20,212 bases of DNA from Bacteroidota bacterium (GTDB lineage Bacteria > Bacteroidota > Ignavibacteria > Kapaibacteriales > Kapaibacteriaceae). The DNA is taken from NCBI GenBank assembly GCA_003488525.1, contig DNLG01000101.1:1-20212 (forward strand). Reading direction: 5' to 3'. The notes beneath the pieces were generated by a model, which was not told the origin of the DNA, searched no databases, and saw nothing but the letters and a program-made list of their open reading frames with translations. A program made the translations under genes and the position numbers. Below are positions 6,142-14,987 of the stretch, in pieces (the stretch's first letter is position 1; each line of letters begins with the position of its first letter).

Positions 6142-8241
6142 CTACGGTTTGGGCAACGGTGGTGGGATGACCGTGGTGTCCTGTTTGCCGAGTATCCGTC
6201 CCTGCGCGTCTCTCATCTGGCCCTGAAGGACATTGTTGATCGAGCCTCCCGGGGTCATTCCCGGAATCTGAGGAAGGTTCATATTCGGCGCAGTCACCTG
6301 GAAAGCATCCTTATTGCGATCCATCAGCTGCTGCATGACGTCCTTGTCCTTCTCGGTTGCACGTTGCAGAAGATCTTTATCGAGATCACGCAACAGCGTC
6401 GAGTCCGAAACCTCAACCCCGTTGATCTTGGCAAGTGCAAACTCGACGCTGGCACGGACTTCGCGGGCATACTCCGACCTCGGATACCGCTCCAGCAGGA
6501 GCTGGTAGTAAAAGATCGCGCTGTCATTTCGATGAACATCGCGCTCAAACATCCATCCCATGGCATATAGCGCCTTGGGTGCGAGCTCGCTTTCCGGGAA
6601 CTTGTTCACAACGGCCATGTACTGCCTTGAGGCAAAAGCATAGTCCTTGATGGCCCGGAACTTCGATCCTGATGCATAAAGCTCTGCGGCATCGTCAATC
6701 GTTGCATCAGCAGTAAAGCCAAGATTCGCGGCTGCCTCTTTGGCAAAGGGGCTTCGTGGCCACCGCAACGAGATCAGTTCGAACAGTGAATCCGAAACGA
6801 TCGGCTCGGTATCCTTCAGAAGCCGCGCCTGCGCAAAGAGACACTTGCCGGCATCCTCGGACGATGGCTCGCTGGCCCCGAAGGCCCACCGGTAGTATAT
6901 CAGTGCGCTGTCGCGTCGGTCGAGGTTCTCATGCACCCGTCCGATCGAATAGAGTTCACCGGCTCGAAGTCTGTTGATGGAATCCTTTCGGGAAGTGTCA
7001 ACAACCAGATGCTGATCCAACATATACAGTCGACGTTTGGCCTCGTCCCACGAGCGCAGCGCCGAGTAGTACTTGTTGGCAACATCATACACCGGCGTGC
7101 GGATCACCTTGGCCTTGGCGAAATACTTCAGCGCTTCCTGATAATCACCTGTTTTGTACAGCGCCATCCCCTTTTGAAATGACTGAGCCATGAGCTCCGG
7201 CTTGCCGACGAATGAGGTATCAGCAAAGCGCTCGCGCGCCAAAAGGGTCTTGTCCTTGGCATTCTCCTGACGTAGCCGGTCTAGAGCAAGACGTTCGGCC
7301 TGAATGAACGATGCCCACTCGGTAAACGCCTTGCGGTCTTCCAGCTGAGCATACATTTCACTGGCCTCATCAAAGGAACCCTGACGAGCACGGCACGAGG
7401 CGATATAGAGGAGCGATTCAAACTGTCCGAGTGCATCGGGGTTCTCGTCGAACACCTTCTTGAAAGCAGCCTCGGCAAGAGCATACTTTCCGATGCGGTA
7501 GTAGATCGATGCGATCTCGATCTGCCATTTGGCACGCTGGCCTGCATCCTCACACATGATCAGTGCCTGCTTGTAGGGCATGATGGCCTTTTCGATGTCG
7601 CCATCCTCAATGGCCATCTCTGCCTGGATGCGATATGCCTCACTGGCAACATCATACCGATCGCGGTACCATGCTACATCGACGGCTTTGGACAGTGCTT
7701 GCGTGCCCTGTGACACTTTGCGCTGCATAAGGTAAACCTTCGCCAGCAGAATATGGGCATCCGGCGAATACTCTCCGTCGGGGAACCGCTCGATCAATTC
7801 AAGACACTTTTGCTGTGAAGGCACCCACTCGGAGCGGAAGAAATAGGCCTCGGCCATTAGAAAGAGCGAGCCCTCGATGTACTGTGACTTGGGATGGAAC
7901 GCCACGACCTTGGATCCCTTGATCAGGATCGAGTCGACCTTCTGCGTCACGGGCTGCAGCTTGGTACGGTCGATCTGCAACCCGCGAAGAAACTGGTACA
8001 CCGAATTCTTGGGCGGACCCGATGCGAGCTTGATACTGTCGAGTCCGGGGACGAGCACGCGTGGACGATTGCGCTTCAGCTCTTCCTGGTAGTCGAACTC
8101 ATCCAGCACCTCGCCGCGTATGCGCTGCATGTTGTAGTACGTGTTGAAATACGTGATCCTGTTGTCGTACCAGGAACATCCGGTAAGACCAAGGACCGAG
8201 GTCAACAGCAAAAGGAGCGATATGATGCGCCAGGATGTCAC
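6142..8241 (-). CDS. TPR-repeat outer-membrane lipoprotein, possibly PorW/SprE-like
   Basis: This 699-residue protein has a type II signal peptide: hydrophobic I-I-S-L-L-L-L-L-T-S-V-L-G then lipobox L-T-G-C, with Cys22 as the lipidated residue. The following Ser favours outer-membrane sorting. The mature start contains Y-F-N-T-Y-Y-N-M (31-38), resembling the N-terminal Y-N-x-Y-Y-N region I recall in PorW/SprE-type T9SS lipoproteins. From about residue 120 to 590 it is almost entirely helical TPR-like repeats, for example A-E-A-A-F-K-K-V-F-D-E-N-P-D-A and I-F-Y-Y-Q-L-L-L-E-R-Y-P. It ends in a Pro-rich tail (V-I-P-P-P-L-P-K-P). The start is a GTG that overlaps the stop of the M61 gene as GTGA (8238-8241). 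The lipoprotein and TPR calls are firm; the T9SS role is inferred from the N-terminus and from PorV-type genes in the same block. Confidence 0.85.
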   Translation of the reverse strand: MTSWRIISLLLLLTSVLGLTGCSWYDNRITYFNTYYNMQRIRGEVLDEFDYQEELKRNRPRVLVPGLDSIKLASGPPKNSVYQFLRGLQIDRTKLQPVTQKVDSILIKGSKVVAFHPKSQYIEGSLFLMAEAYFFRSEWVPSQQKCLELIERFPDGEYSPDAHILLAKVYLMQRKVSQGTQALSKAVDVAWYRDRYDVASEAYRIQAEMAIEDGDIEKAIMPYKQALIMCEDAGQRAKWQIEIASIYYRIGKYALAEAAFKKVFDENPDALGQFESLLYIASCRARQGSFDEASEMYAQLEDRKAFTEWASFIQAERLALDRLRQENAKDKTLLARERFADTSFVGKPELMAQSFQKGMALYKTGDYQEALKYFAKAKVIRTPVYDVANKYYSALRSWDEAKRRLYMLDQHLVVDTSRKDSINRLRAGELYSIGRVHENLDRRDSALIYYRWAFGASEPSSEDAGKCLFAQARLLKDTEPIVSDSLFELISLRWPRSPFAKEAAANLGFTADATIDDAAELYASGSKFRAIKDYAFASRQYMAVVNKFPESELAPKALYAMGWMFERDVHRNDSAIFYYQLLLERYPRSEYAREVRASVEFALAKINGVEVSDSTLLRDLDKDLLQRATEKDKDVMQQLMDRNKDAFQVTAPNMNLPQIPGMTPGGSINNVLQGQMRDAQGRILGKQDTTVIPPPLPKP

Positions 8242-10079
8242 AGACTGCGTTGCAACCAGCGTTTCCGCATCTGGCGTTGACGCTCAGTTACGGTGTCTAT
8301 TTCAATGAGTCCCGGGAACAGGCGCTCCTGCACAACGATGCTGGTCGTGTAGATCCGGCCATCGCAATGTCCGGTGATCTGTGCCGCCCTGCCGATGCGC
8401 CCTCCAAGCAGATGGTCTGCCTGCGCCGGGCTGAGGATGCGAATTCCGTCGATGGCCACAAGCTCGTCATCAATACCGATGCCTGCCTGCTGCGCCGGAG
8501 AACCATCGTCAACGCTTCGGACAACCATCCTGCCACCGATATCGGCCAGGCTCCATCCGATGAACGGGGCTTCCGGGGCTTCAGCAGCGGGTACGGATTC
8601 ACCGAAGGTGGACGCGGCAGCCTTTTTCGGCGCGGCACCAACGCGGTATCCGACGGCAGAAAAGATCTCGTCGTAGGGCAGTTCTTCGGTTCCGTCAAGC
8701 CAGCTCATCAGACGTTCGCGCACCTGCACGCGGGTGGCCCTTTCGATGATGGCAATGCACTCGTCTTCCGTCATACCTCGCGAAGGATCATCCAGATACC
8801 GCTGCCACATCATCCGCAGGGCATCGTCCATTGAGTACTTACCGTCGGTATGGTCGATGATGTACACATCCAGGAGCATCACAATGATCCCACCCTTGAG
8901 GTAGTACGAGGGGAACCTGTTGGATCCGTCTGGACTCTGAAGGTAGAGCTTCAGCCATGCCAGATAGGAGCTATCACGGGTCGACATGGCAAAACGCCCC
9001 TGCACCTGGGCAAGCTTGGCAATATCATCGCGAGAGATCGAATCGAGATACTCCTTCTCGGTTGTAAATCCGCATCGGTAGGCAAACAGGTTGTCGTAGT
9101 ACGACGTCAGACCCTCTGCAAGCCACAGCATCGGAGTATACGTCTCTCGCGTATAGTCAAATGGACCAAGCTCGACCGGACGGATACGCTTGACGTTCCA
9201 GAGATGGAAGTACTCGTGGCACAGCAGCGACAGAAGTCCGATAGCCTTGGTCTTATCCAGCAGGGCCGAAGGGTCTACCGCATTAACGCTTGACCGGGCG
9301 TGTTCCAGCCCGCCCCCTGCCCCTGGATAGGCCTGAATGATGAAGACATAGCGGTCATAGGGAGCGCCACCAAAGAGGGCCGTCTCAACCTCGACAATGC
9401 GTTTGATGCGCTCGGTCAGCCAGTCAATGTCCACATCGTAGTTCGTTGCCACCGCCACTTCATGACGCGCACCAGCGGCGGTGAACATCCGCACGCGATG
9501 GTCGCCGATCTCGATCGGAGAGTCGGCCAGTATGTCATAGTTGCGGGCTCCGAGCAGAACCCCCTTTGTTGAGGGGGCCTGCACCGGCGAGAGTGCGGTA
9601 GATATCGACGGCCATAGCTGCTGATCATGTGTCAGCAGAAGATGATGAACCTCGTTCATGCGACCCTCGACGTACATGCAGATCGAGGTCAGCATCAGGA
9701 AGGCATGAAAACGGTTGACGTGACTGGTGCGCACCGTGCGGTCGTGAGCATACACGAGGTATTCCACCTCGATGACAGTCGCCCCCTTCGCATCGACGAC
9801 CAGCGCTGCCTTATCACGCCAGCGGAAGGCGCGAGGCACGCGACCACTCGAGGTTACGTCGTAGCAGCGCACATTCCCCTGCCAGCCGGCATAATCGCGG
9901 ATCTTATAGCTGCCCGGAGACCACGACGGCATCACCAGTGTCAGCTCTGGAGCATCGACCTTTTCGATGCGCATACGAACGCTCACCAGATGCTGAGGTG
10001 CGCGATCGAAACCGACCTCATAGGTAATGGAGGCCGAAGAGTTAACGAGCTGCTCGTCGCGTTGTTCTATCTCGTACAT
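8238..10079 (-). CDS. M61 family metallopeptidase with PDZ domain
   Basis: This is a glycyl-aminopeptidase-like zinc peptidase of 613 residues. A beta-rich N-terminal domain contains the family motif M-P-S-W-S-P-G-S-Y (50-58). The gluzincin core has G-G-L-E-H (256-260), H-E-Y-F-H (288-292) followed by L-W-N-V-K-R-I-R-P, and W-L-A-E-G-L-T-S-Y-Y-D with E322 as the third zinc ligand. A PDZ domain lies near 515-585 (G-S-P-A-Q-Q-A-G-I-G-I-D-D-E-L-V). The arrangement is complete for M61. There is no signal peptide (M-Y-E-I-E-Q-R-D), so it appears cytoplasmic, unlike the exported members of the family. It is coupled upstream to the J-like gene by TGATG and downstream to the TPR lipoprotein gene by GTGA. 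Natural substrates of M61 enzymes are poorly known. Confidence 0.93.
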   Translation of the reverse strand: MYEIEQRDEQLVNSSASITYEVGFDRAPQHLVSVRMRIEKVDAPELTLVMPSWSPGSYKIRDYAGWQGNVRCYDVTSSGRVPRAFRWRDKAALVVDAKGATVIEVEYLVYAHDRTVRTSHVNRFHAFLMLTSICMYVEGRMNEVHHLLLTHDQQLWPSISTALSPVQAPSTKGVLLGARNYDILADSPIEIGDHRVRMFTAAGARHEVAVATNYDVDIDWLTERIKRIVEVETALFGGAPYDRYVFIIQAYPGAGGGLEHARSSVNAVDPSALLDKTKAIGLLSLLCHEYFHLWNVKRIRPVELGPFDYTRETYTPMLWLAEGLTSYYDNLFAYRCGFTTEKEYLDSISRDDIAKLAQVQGRFAMSTRDSSYLAWLKLYLQSPDGSNRFPSYYLKGGIIVMLLDVYIIDHTDGKYSMDDALRMMWQRYLDDPSRGMTEDECIAIIERATRVQVRERLMSWLDGTEELPYDEIFSAVGYRVGAAPKKAAASTFGESVPAAEAPEAPFIGWSLADIGGRMVVRSVDDGSPAQQAGIGIDDELVAIDGIRILSPAQADHLLGGRIGRAAQITGHCDGRIYTTSIVVQERLFPGLIEIDTVTERQRQMRKRWLQRSL

Positions 10080-10987
10080 CAGCGCTGTCCAAAGTAGGTG
10101 TTGGTCATGAAATCCTCCTCGAATGTCTGCTCCTGCTTGGACTTCGTTGGATTGTGTCCGGGCGGCACAAGGCCACCGGTAAGTTCATCGTATCGACGTC
10201 GAGAATCTCTCAGTTCATTGTTCTTCACAGCGATGGCACGCACGAGATCATCGCGATGCCGCGTCCGCCACACGTCGTCGTCGAGGTCGCGCTCCATCGT
10301 GAACGGCTCTTGCGAACGAAGACGCAGTAGCTTGCGCTGTTCGACCGCGAGACGTTTTTCAAGAAGGTCCGCTTCCTGACGCCAGCGTTCGACACCCCAA
10401 TCGCCAGATTCGCGCTCCAGCGCCTCATCCGCACCAAGCAGAGTGAGCATCGAGCGCAGCTGGGCAGCGTTGCGCGTTGCATACGCCTGTTGAACCTGAT
10501 GCCATATGGAGTCTTTACCGGACTCTTCGCCATGAGCATCTGCAACGTCGGGATGAAGCTGCTTCACAAGCGTTCGGTACATGGCCACCAGCTCCGTGTC
10601 CGAGCCGCCGGCCTCGCGGCTGCGCGCGGCCTGCTCACGCTGACGTTCGTCCATGCGAAATGCCTCCTGCACGCGCATGGTAAATCGAGCATATTCCTTG
10701 TCTACGACCTGATTGATCAGGTCGATGATCTCGGCCGTAAGCTTTTCTCCACGCTCATGCTTGATGCTGAGCAGCTCCACGCGTCGGAACATCTCCGCTG
10801 CCGCTAGTGCAACTTCCTGCAGTTCTCGCTCGAGCAGACCGAAGTATCGATTGTACGCAGCATGAAGTCGAGGCCGAACCTCAGTCGAGAGTCGATGCCA
10901 CTCATCAAGGGCCGAGCGAAGCTCCACACGGAGCTCGCGCACTCGCTGCTGTAGTGGGGCGACATCTGGATGAACGGTGATCGACAT
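10079..10987 (-). CDS. Coiled-coil protein with degenerate J-like domain
   Basis: This predicted soluble protein is about 302 residues from the ATG at 10987; a TTG three codons earlier is possible. Long amphipathic helices rich in Glu/Arg/Leu occupy roughly residues 8-125 and 195-265, as in coiled coils. Between them, M-Y-R-T-L-V-K-Q-L-H-P-D-V (136-148) carries the HPD tripeptide of J domains with the preceding helix pattern, and W-H-Q-V-Q-Q-A-Y follows as the helix III equivalent. The G/F-rich and zinc-finger parts of DnaJ are absent. If functional, the HPD would stimulate an Hsp70 (DnaK). Such J-like coiled-coil proteins are widespread but uncharacterised. It follows the BatA/VWA gene by 11 bp and joins the M61 peptidase gene by TGATG, suggesting a joint proteostasis role, which is inference. 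Confidence 0.7.
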   Translation of the reverse strand: MSITVHPDVAPLQQRVRELRVELRSALDEWHRLSTEVRPRLHAAYNRYFGLLERELQEVALAAAEMFRRVELLSIKHERGEKLTAEIIDLINQVVDKEYARFTMRVQEAFRMDERQREQAARSREAGGSDTELVAMYRTLVKQLHPDVADAHGEESGKDSIWHQVQQAYATRNAAQLRSMLTLLGADEALERESGDWGVERWRQEADLLEKRLAVEQRKLLRLRSQEPFTMERDLDDDVWRTRHRDDLVRAIAVKNNELRDSRRRYDELTGGLVPPGHNPTKSKQEQTFEEDFMTNTYFGQR

Positions 10988-10998
10988 ACCCGGCAAAT

Positions 10999-13095
10999 CT
11001 ACGATGCACTCTGCGGCGTATCGCGCACGAAGTAGCGCGCCACAAGCATCTCCGCAAGCGCACAGACCAGAGCAAGAACCGTTGCTAGGGGCCAGAGCTC
11101 AGATCCGGTCCGCGCCTGCCGAATGGCGGCCTGAACAGACGATCCGGCAGCGATCTCGGCCACATGGTCGGGTCGGATCACCAGTGAGTCAACATCCTTC
11201 TTCCAAGCCCCTTCGTCGAAGAATTCAAGTCGGGATTCGCTGGTTGAGCCGTTAACGGTGACTGTGGTGACGGGCACGGAATCGCGAGTAGAGACGACCG
11301 TGACGCCCGCAGCAAACTGCGCAGGAATAGTCAGCATGGTTGCCGAGCTCAAGCGCACGGGCTGCAGCGTCGTCGTGACGCCATTCTGGTCAGTGACCAC
11401 AAACGCATCCTGCCCCGTCATACGGGGCGGCAGCGGGATGCTGATGGATTCCCCCAGCCCCAGATTCACTCCCTGGTCGCGCGGGGCAACAACATAGAGC
11501 GTACTTCGCACAAGCGTGGCGGCAAAGAGGCCGCTGACCGGGAAAGTGCCGGACGCGAGGTCCGGCGTGACGGCAATGTAGATGGCCCGACCCTGGCCGA
11601 CCGTGGCTTCGCTGACCAGTCCGCCGGCTCCGGAACGAACCACATCAAAGCCACCTCCAGCCGGAGACTGGCGGATAATGCGTACACCCTCGGAGCCGGC
11701 CATCAGAGCCGCAGAGCTTCGGAACACTCCCTGGTAGAGGGGATGAGAGCGCTCCACGGCCGTTACCATGAAGGGGGCGTCGGGAGCCGTCACGCGCTCA
11801 GGCAGAGCCTGCAATCCACACGCCGGCAGGATAGTGCCCCCTGAGGCGGAGGCGAAGACGATCGCGCCACCACCCGACTCAAGAAACTGCCGCAGAACGG
11901 AGGCATCCGAACTTGTGGCCGCGCCGCCGCAGACGATGACAACGTCAACATCGACCAGCGACGAGGACGCAGACGTTACTGATTCAAAGGTCACAATGCT
12001 GCCTACTGTTGCTCCAACACCCGGCAGTCCAAGAACGGTGCGCACCAGCTGCGTCCGTTCGGAAGGGCCTACAAGACAAAGACGGGCGCGTCTCGGAATG
12101 GTCACCCCCGCCCATCGAACGTTATCGCGGTCGATCGCATCAGATTCCAGCTCGATGGCCGCAGCGATCGCACCCTGCCGGTTGGGCGTGGCTGCCAGGG
12201 TGACAGCCCGCAGACCATTGGCTGGCAGGTCCACGGCTTTCTGAGCCACGCGCAGGCCATTAAATGATAGTGAGACGAGTGCGCCGGTTACGTCGCGTGG
12301 ACTTCCATTGCGGACGATCGCCTCAAACTCGATGGGCCTGTCAGGCTGCAGTAGCTTGGTGATAACCGACACCGAGTCAACACTGATGTTTGCTTCCAAA
12401 CCAAGCTGTCCCTGACCGATACGCACAAGAAACACCGTTGCATCGCGCTCAAGCGCACGTAGCGAGTCATCGTCGGGCCGATATGTCTGCGACCGTTGGG
12501 CATCGCTGATGATGTAGACCTCGCGATGAGCATTGACGGCCTCCTCAAGCAGGGGGCGCACTCGACGCAGGGCTTCAACAAGGTTGGCACTGCCATCAGA
12601 GACCGAAAGTCGGTCCACCTGCTGACGTGCTGCATCAAATGTTCGCGTCATGTCAACGCGACGTTGTGCATCGCCCCCTACCATGGGGAGCACCACCACT
12701 TCGTCACCATCACGCAGACCGTTGATGATCTCCCGCGCGGCCTTCCTGGCCTGATCAATACGTGGTCCCGCGCCATCGGCGGCTTCCATGCTGGCAGAGT
12801 TATCGACGAGGATCACAACACTTGCCCGCGCGGCCGATGACAGCAGGGGAAGACTGGTCTCGATGGTCGGTCGCGAGAGGGCAAGAACGGCGAAAACGAT
12901 GATGAGCGTGCGCAGGATCAGCAATAGGATCTGCTGTAGCTTCAGGCGGCGAACCTGCTTTTGCTGGAGCTCGAGCAGAAAGCGCACACTCCCGAACTCC
13001 ACAACGCGGAGTTTCCGCAGGTTCAGCAGGTGCAGCAGCAGCGGTATGCCCGCTGCGGCCAGACCAAATAGCGCAAAAGGATTCAGCAGGTTCAT
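10999..13095 (-). CDS. BatA-type membrane protein with VWA domain
   Basis: The product has 698 residues. Residues 1-78 form the BatA/aerotolerance N-terminal double-transmembrane module (F-A-L-F-G-L-A-A-A-G-I-P-L-L-L-H-L-L, then Q-I-L-L-L-I-L-R-T-L-I-I-V-F-A-V). A von Willebrand A domain follows from about 91, with the metal-binding MIDAS motif D98-N-S-A-S102. The middle is beta-rich and could include a glutamine-amidotransferase-like fold (residues about 340-500, V-D-V-V-I-V-C-G-G-A-A). A final membrane helix (L-A-T-V-L-A-L-V-C-A-L-A-E-M-L-V) lies near the C-terminus. These proteins sit in the inner membrane with most of the chain periplasmic and are often paired with a MoxR ATPase and DUF58 protein, neither of which is in this window. 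The ATG overlaps the pseudouridine synthase stop (ATGA, 13092-13095). Confidence 0.88.
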   Translation of the reverse strand: MNLLNPFALFGLAAAGIPLLLHLLNLRKLRVVEFGSVRFLLELQQKQVRRLKLQQILLLILRTLIIVFAVLALSRPTIETSLPLLSSAARASVVILVDNSASMEAADGAGPRIDQARKAAREIINGLRDGDEVVVLPMVGGDAQRRVDMTRTFDAARQQVDRLSVSDGSANLVEALRRVRPLLEEAVNAHREVYIISDAQRSQTYRPDDDSLRALERDATVFLVRIGQGQLGLEANISVDSVSVITKLLQPDRPIEFEAIVRNGSPRDVTGALVSLSFNGLRVAQKAVDLPANGLRAVTLAATPNRQGAIAAAIELESDAIDRDNVRWAGVTIPRRARLCLVGPSERTQLVRTVLGLPGVGATVGSIVTFESVTSASSSLVDVDVVIVCGGAATSSDASVLRQFLESGGGAIVFASASGGTILPACGLQALPERVTAPDAPFMVTAVERSHPLYQGVFRSSAALMAGSEGVRIIRQSPAGGGFDVVRSGAGGLVSEATVGQGRAIYIAVTPDLASGTFPVSGLFAATLVRSTLYVVAPRDQGVNLGLGESISIPLPPRMTGQDAFVVTDQNGVTTTLQPVRLSSATMLTIPAQFAAGVTVVSTRDSVPVTTVTVNGSTSESRLEFFDEGAWKKDVDSLVIRPDHVAEIAAGSSVQAAIRQARTGSELWPLATVLALVCALAEMLVARYFVRDTPQSAS

Positions 13096-13970
13096 CGTTG
13101 CAGATTCACCACACGATACATCTCATCTACCTCTTCGCGCGTCAGGTGACGATACTCTCCACGCTTCAGACCGCGTGTTGACAGCCCAGCGTACTCCTTA
13201 CGATCCAGCCGCTTGACCTCGTAGCCGAAGTGCTCAAAGATTCGTCGCACCTCACGGTTGCGACCTTCACGGATGGCCAGGATGACCGTGGACTTATCCT
13301 CCGGGTCGATCATAATGTCCACCGGCTGTGTTGGACCATCTTCGAGCTCTATACCCGCAGCGATCTGACGCATGTGATCAGCGCGGAGGGGGCGATCCAG
13401 AGCCGCCTTGTAGACGCGGGTGACACCATATCGTGGGTGCATAAGCCGATTAGCAAGATCACCGTCATTGGTCATTACCAGAACGCCTGTGGTGTTCCGA
13501 TCGAGTCGACCAACGGTAAAGAGGCGCGTCTTGAGTCGGACGATATCAAAGACCGTGGCACGCCCCTTTTCATCATTCGACGTGGCAATGACATCCTTGG
13601 GCTTGTTCAGCAGGATGTACGTTAGGTGCTTCGTGCGTGAGATCGGTTCACCGTTGACGGTCACCACGTCGTCGATGTTGACACGCGTGCCGAGATCGAC
13701 CACGATCGCACCGTTAATGCGGACACACCCGCTGCGGATCAACTCGTCGGCACGGCGACGCGAGGCCACGCCGGCATCGGCGATCGCCTTGTTCAGGCGC
13801 ACATGCTGCGCGGGCTCAAGAATATCAGTTCGCCGGGGCTTTACCGGTCCACGCTGCTTCTGCTGCGCCGGCGGCGCGCCACCGGTTCGTTTGCGTGGCG
13901 CGGAGTTTGAATGTTTCGATGGCGCAGACTTGGCGCGTCGATCAGAGGATTTCTTTACTGGGCTTGGCAT
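13092..13970 (-). CDS. RsuA/RluB-family pseudouridine synthase
   Basis: This enzyme isomerises uridine to pseudouridine in ribosomal RNA. Of 292 residues, the first 55 or so are a Lys/Arg/Pro/Ser-rich disordered extension probably aiding RNA binding. An S4 RNA-binding domain follows (about 57-103: V-R-L-N-K-A-I-A-D-A-G-V-A-S-R-R). The catalytic domain has L-L-N-K-P-K-D-V (120-127) and the active-site motif G-R-L-D-R-N-T-T-G, with D157 as nucleophile, and ends with the conserved E-G-R-N-R-E-V-R-R-I-F-E. The spacing fits RluB/RluE/RluF-type enzymes; RluB (23S rRNA) is the commonest assignment but the target site is not certain. Its start lies 29 bp inside the 3' end of the glycosyltransferase gene; no later ATG precedes the S4 domain. 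Confidence 0.93.
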   Translation of the reverse strand: MPSPVKKSSDRRAKSAPSKHSNSAPRKRTGGAPPAQQKQRGPVKPRRTDILEPAQHVRLNKAIADAGVASRRRADELIRSGCVRINGAIVVDLGTRVNIDDVVTVNGEPISRTKHLTYILLNKPKDVIATSNDEKGRATVFDIVRLKTRLFTVGRLDRNTTGVLVMTNDGDLANRLMHPRYGVTRVYKAALDRPLRADHMRQIAAGIELEDGPTQPVDIMIDPEDKSTVILAIREGRNREVRRIFEHFGYEVKRLDRKEYAGLSTRGLKRGEYRHLTREEVDEMYRVVNLQR

Positions 13971-14985
13971 GGCGATTCACATCGTGAGCAAGAATGGATT
14001 GTACTGTCATTCGAAGGGTTTCTACGTCGATACCCGTCATGCAGGCATGCGTGCCGAGTGGACACTTGGCGCCACCGTGCGCGCTGCATGGACGACATGC
14101 GAGGTCTGCTCGCTGAACAACGCGCGTGCGGATTCCGAGGGGACCAAACCCGAACTCAGGAACCGTCGGTCCGAAGATGGCGGCCACACCGACGTTCTGC
14201 AGCGAGGCAAGATGCACGGGCGCGCTGTCGTTTGCAACTACACAGTCTGCCGTGGCAATCACGGCCGCAGCTTCCGAGAGTGTTGTTCGACCGCAAAGAT
14301 CCTGAACACCCTCGACATCGGCCAGCACCCCGGCAACTGACGAGTCACCGATGACGCACACCTGCATACCCTCGTGTACGAGGGCTCCTGCGAGCCGCCT
14401 CATGCGATCAATGGGCCATCGCTTCGTGGGCCAGACAGTTGCCGGAGCCAGTACGATCCGCGGATTAGTCGACCCGGCATCCCACGGAAGATCAACACTC
14501 GAAGGATCCGACAGTGATATCGGCAGGAGCGACTCGATCGGTGGGATATCTTCCCCCTGCGCAATAAGGGGACGCAACAGTTCGAGATGCCGCTGCGCGT
14601 CGTGCAGGTGCTGCGGGTATGGAACAACGTCAGAGGCATACCAGCGTGTTACCGCATCATCATAGGTAACAACGCGGCTGGCCCGCAGAGACCGCACAAA
14701 CAGCGCCGTACGCAGACTTTTGTGCGGCACAAGGACGGTGGTGGGCTCGCCTGAGGACAGAGATCCTGCCAACTGATGTTGTTGCCGGATGCCCTTATGT
14801 GCATTGCGCTTGTCAAACGCGATCACATCGTCGATGATGCTCAGCCCCCTCAAAAGGTCTGATGCGGCCGGTGTAGTGACCATGATGATCCGCCAATGCG
14901 GGAACTTCTTCCTCACGGCAGCACAGAGCGGCAGCGTCAGGATCACGTCGCCGAGAAATGCCGTTTGAACGATGATTACTCGCAT
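13942..14985 (-). CDS. Glycosyltransferase family 9 (heptosyltransferase-like)
   Basis: This GT-B fold enzyme is of the ADP-heptose:LPS heptosyltransferase family and works at the inner face of the cytoplasmic membrane in lipopolysaccharide core assembly. From the ATG at 14985 it has 347 residues, typical for the family. It starts M-R-V-I-I-V-Q-T-A-F-L-G-D-V-I-L-T-L, the usual N-terminal Rossmann motif with the catalytic-region G-D. The sugar-nucleotide site reads V-V-A-N-D-S-A-P-V-H-L-A-S, then A-I-F-G-P-T. A cysteine cluster near the C-terminus (C-R-P-C-S-A-H-G-G-A-K-C-P-L-G) is seen in many relatives. The frame opens 21 codons earlier (15048) but that part is unlike the family and overlaps the acyltransferase gene; the chosen ATG lies 2 bp after its stop. 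The transferred sugar cannot be read from sequence. Confidence 0.92.
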   Translation of the reverse strand: MRVIIVQTAFLGDVILTLPLCAAVRKKFPHWRIIMVTTPAASDLLRGLSIIDDVIAFDKRNAHKGIRQQHQLAGSLSSGEPTTVLVPHKSLRTALFVRSLRASRVVTYDDAVTRWYASDVVPYPQHLHDAQRHLELLRPLIAQGEDIPPIESLLPISLSDPSSVDLPWDAGSTNPRIVLAPATVWPTKRWPIDRMRRLAGALVHEGMQVCVIGDSSVAGVLADVEGVQDLCGRTTLSEAAAVIATADCVVANDSAPVHLASLQNVGVAAIFGPTVPEFGFGPLGIRTRVVQRADLACRPCSAHGGAKCPLGTHACMTGIDVETLRMTVQSILAHDVNRHAKPSKEIL

Positions 14986-14987
14986 GT

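Noticed and set aside
10961..10987. Second H-P-D tripeptide at the N-terminus of the J-like protein
   Set aside because: It lacks the surrounding helices of a J domain (S-I-T-V-H-P-D-V at the very start), so it is probably chance; only the internal HPD has the right context.
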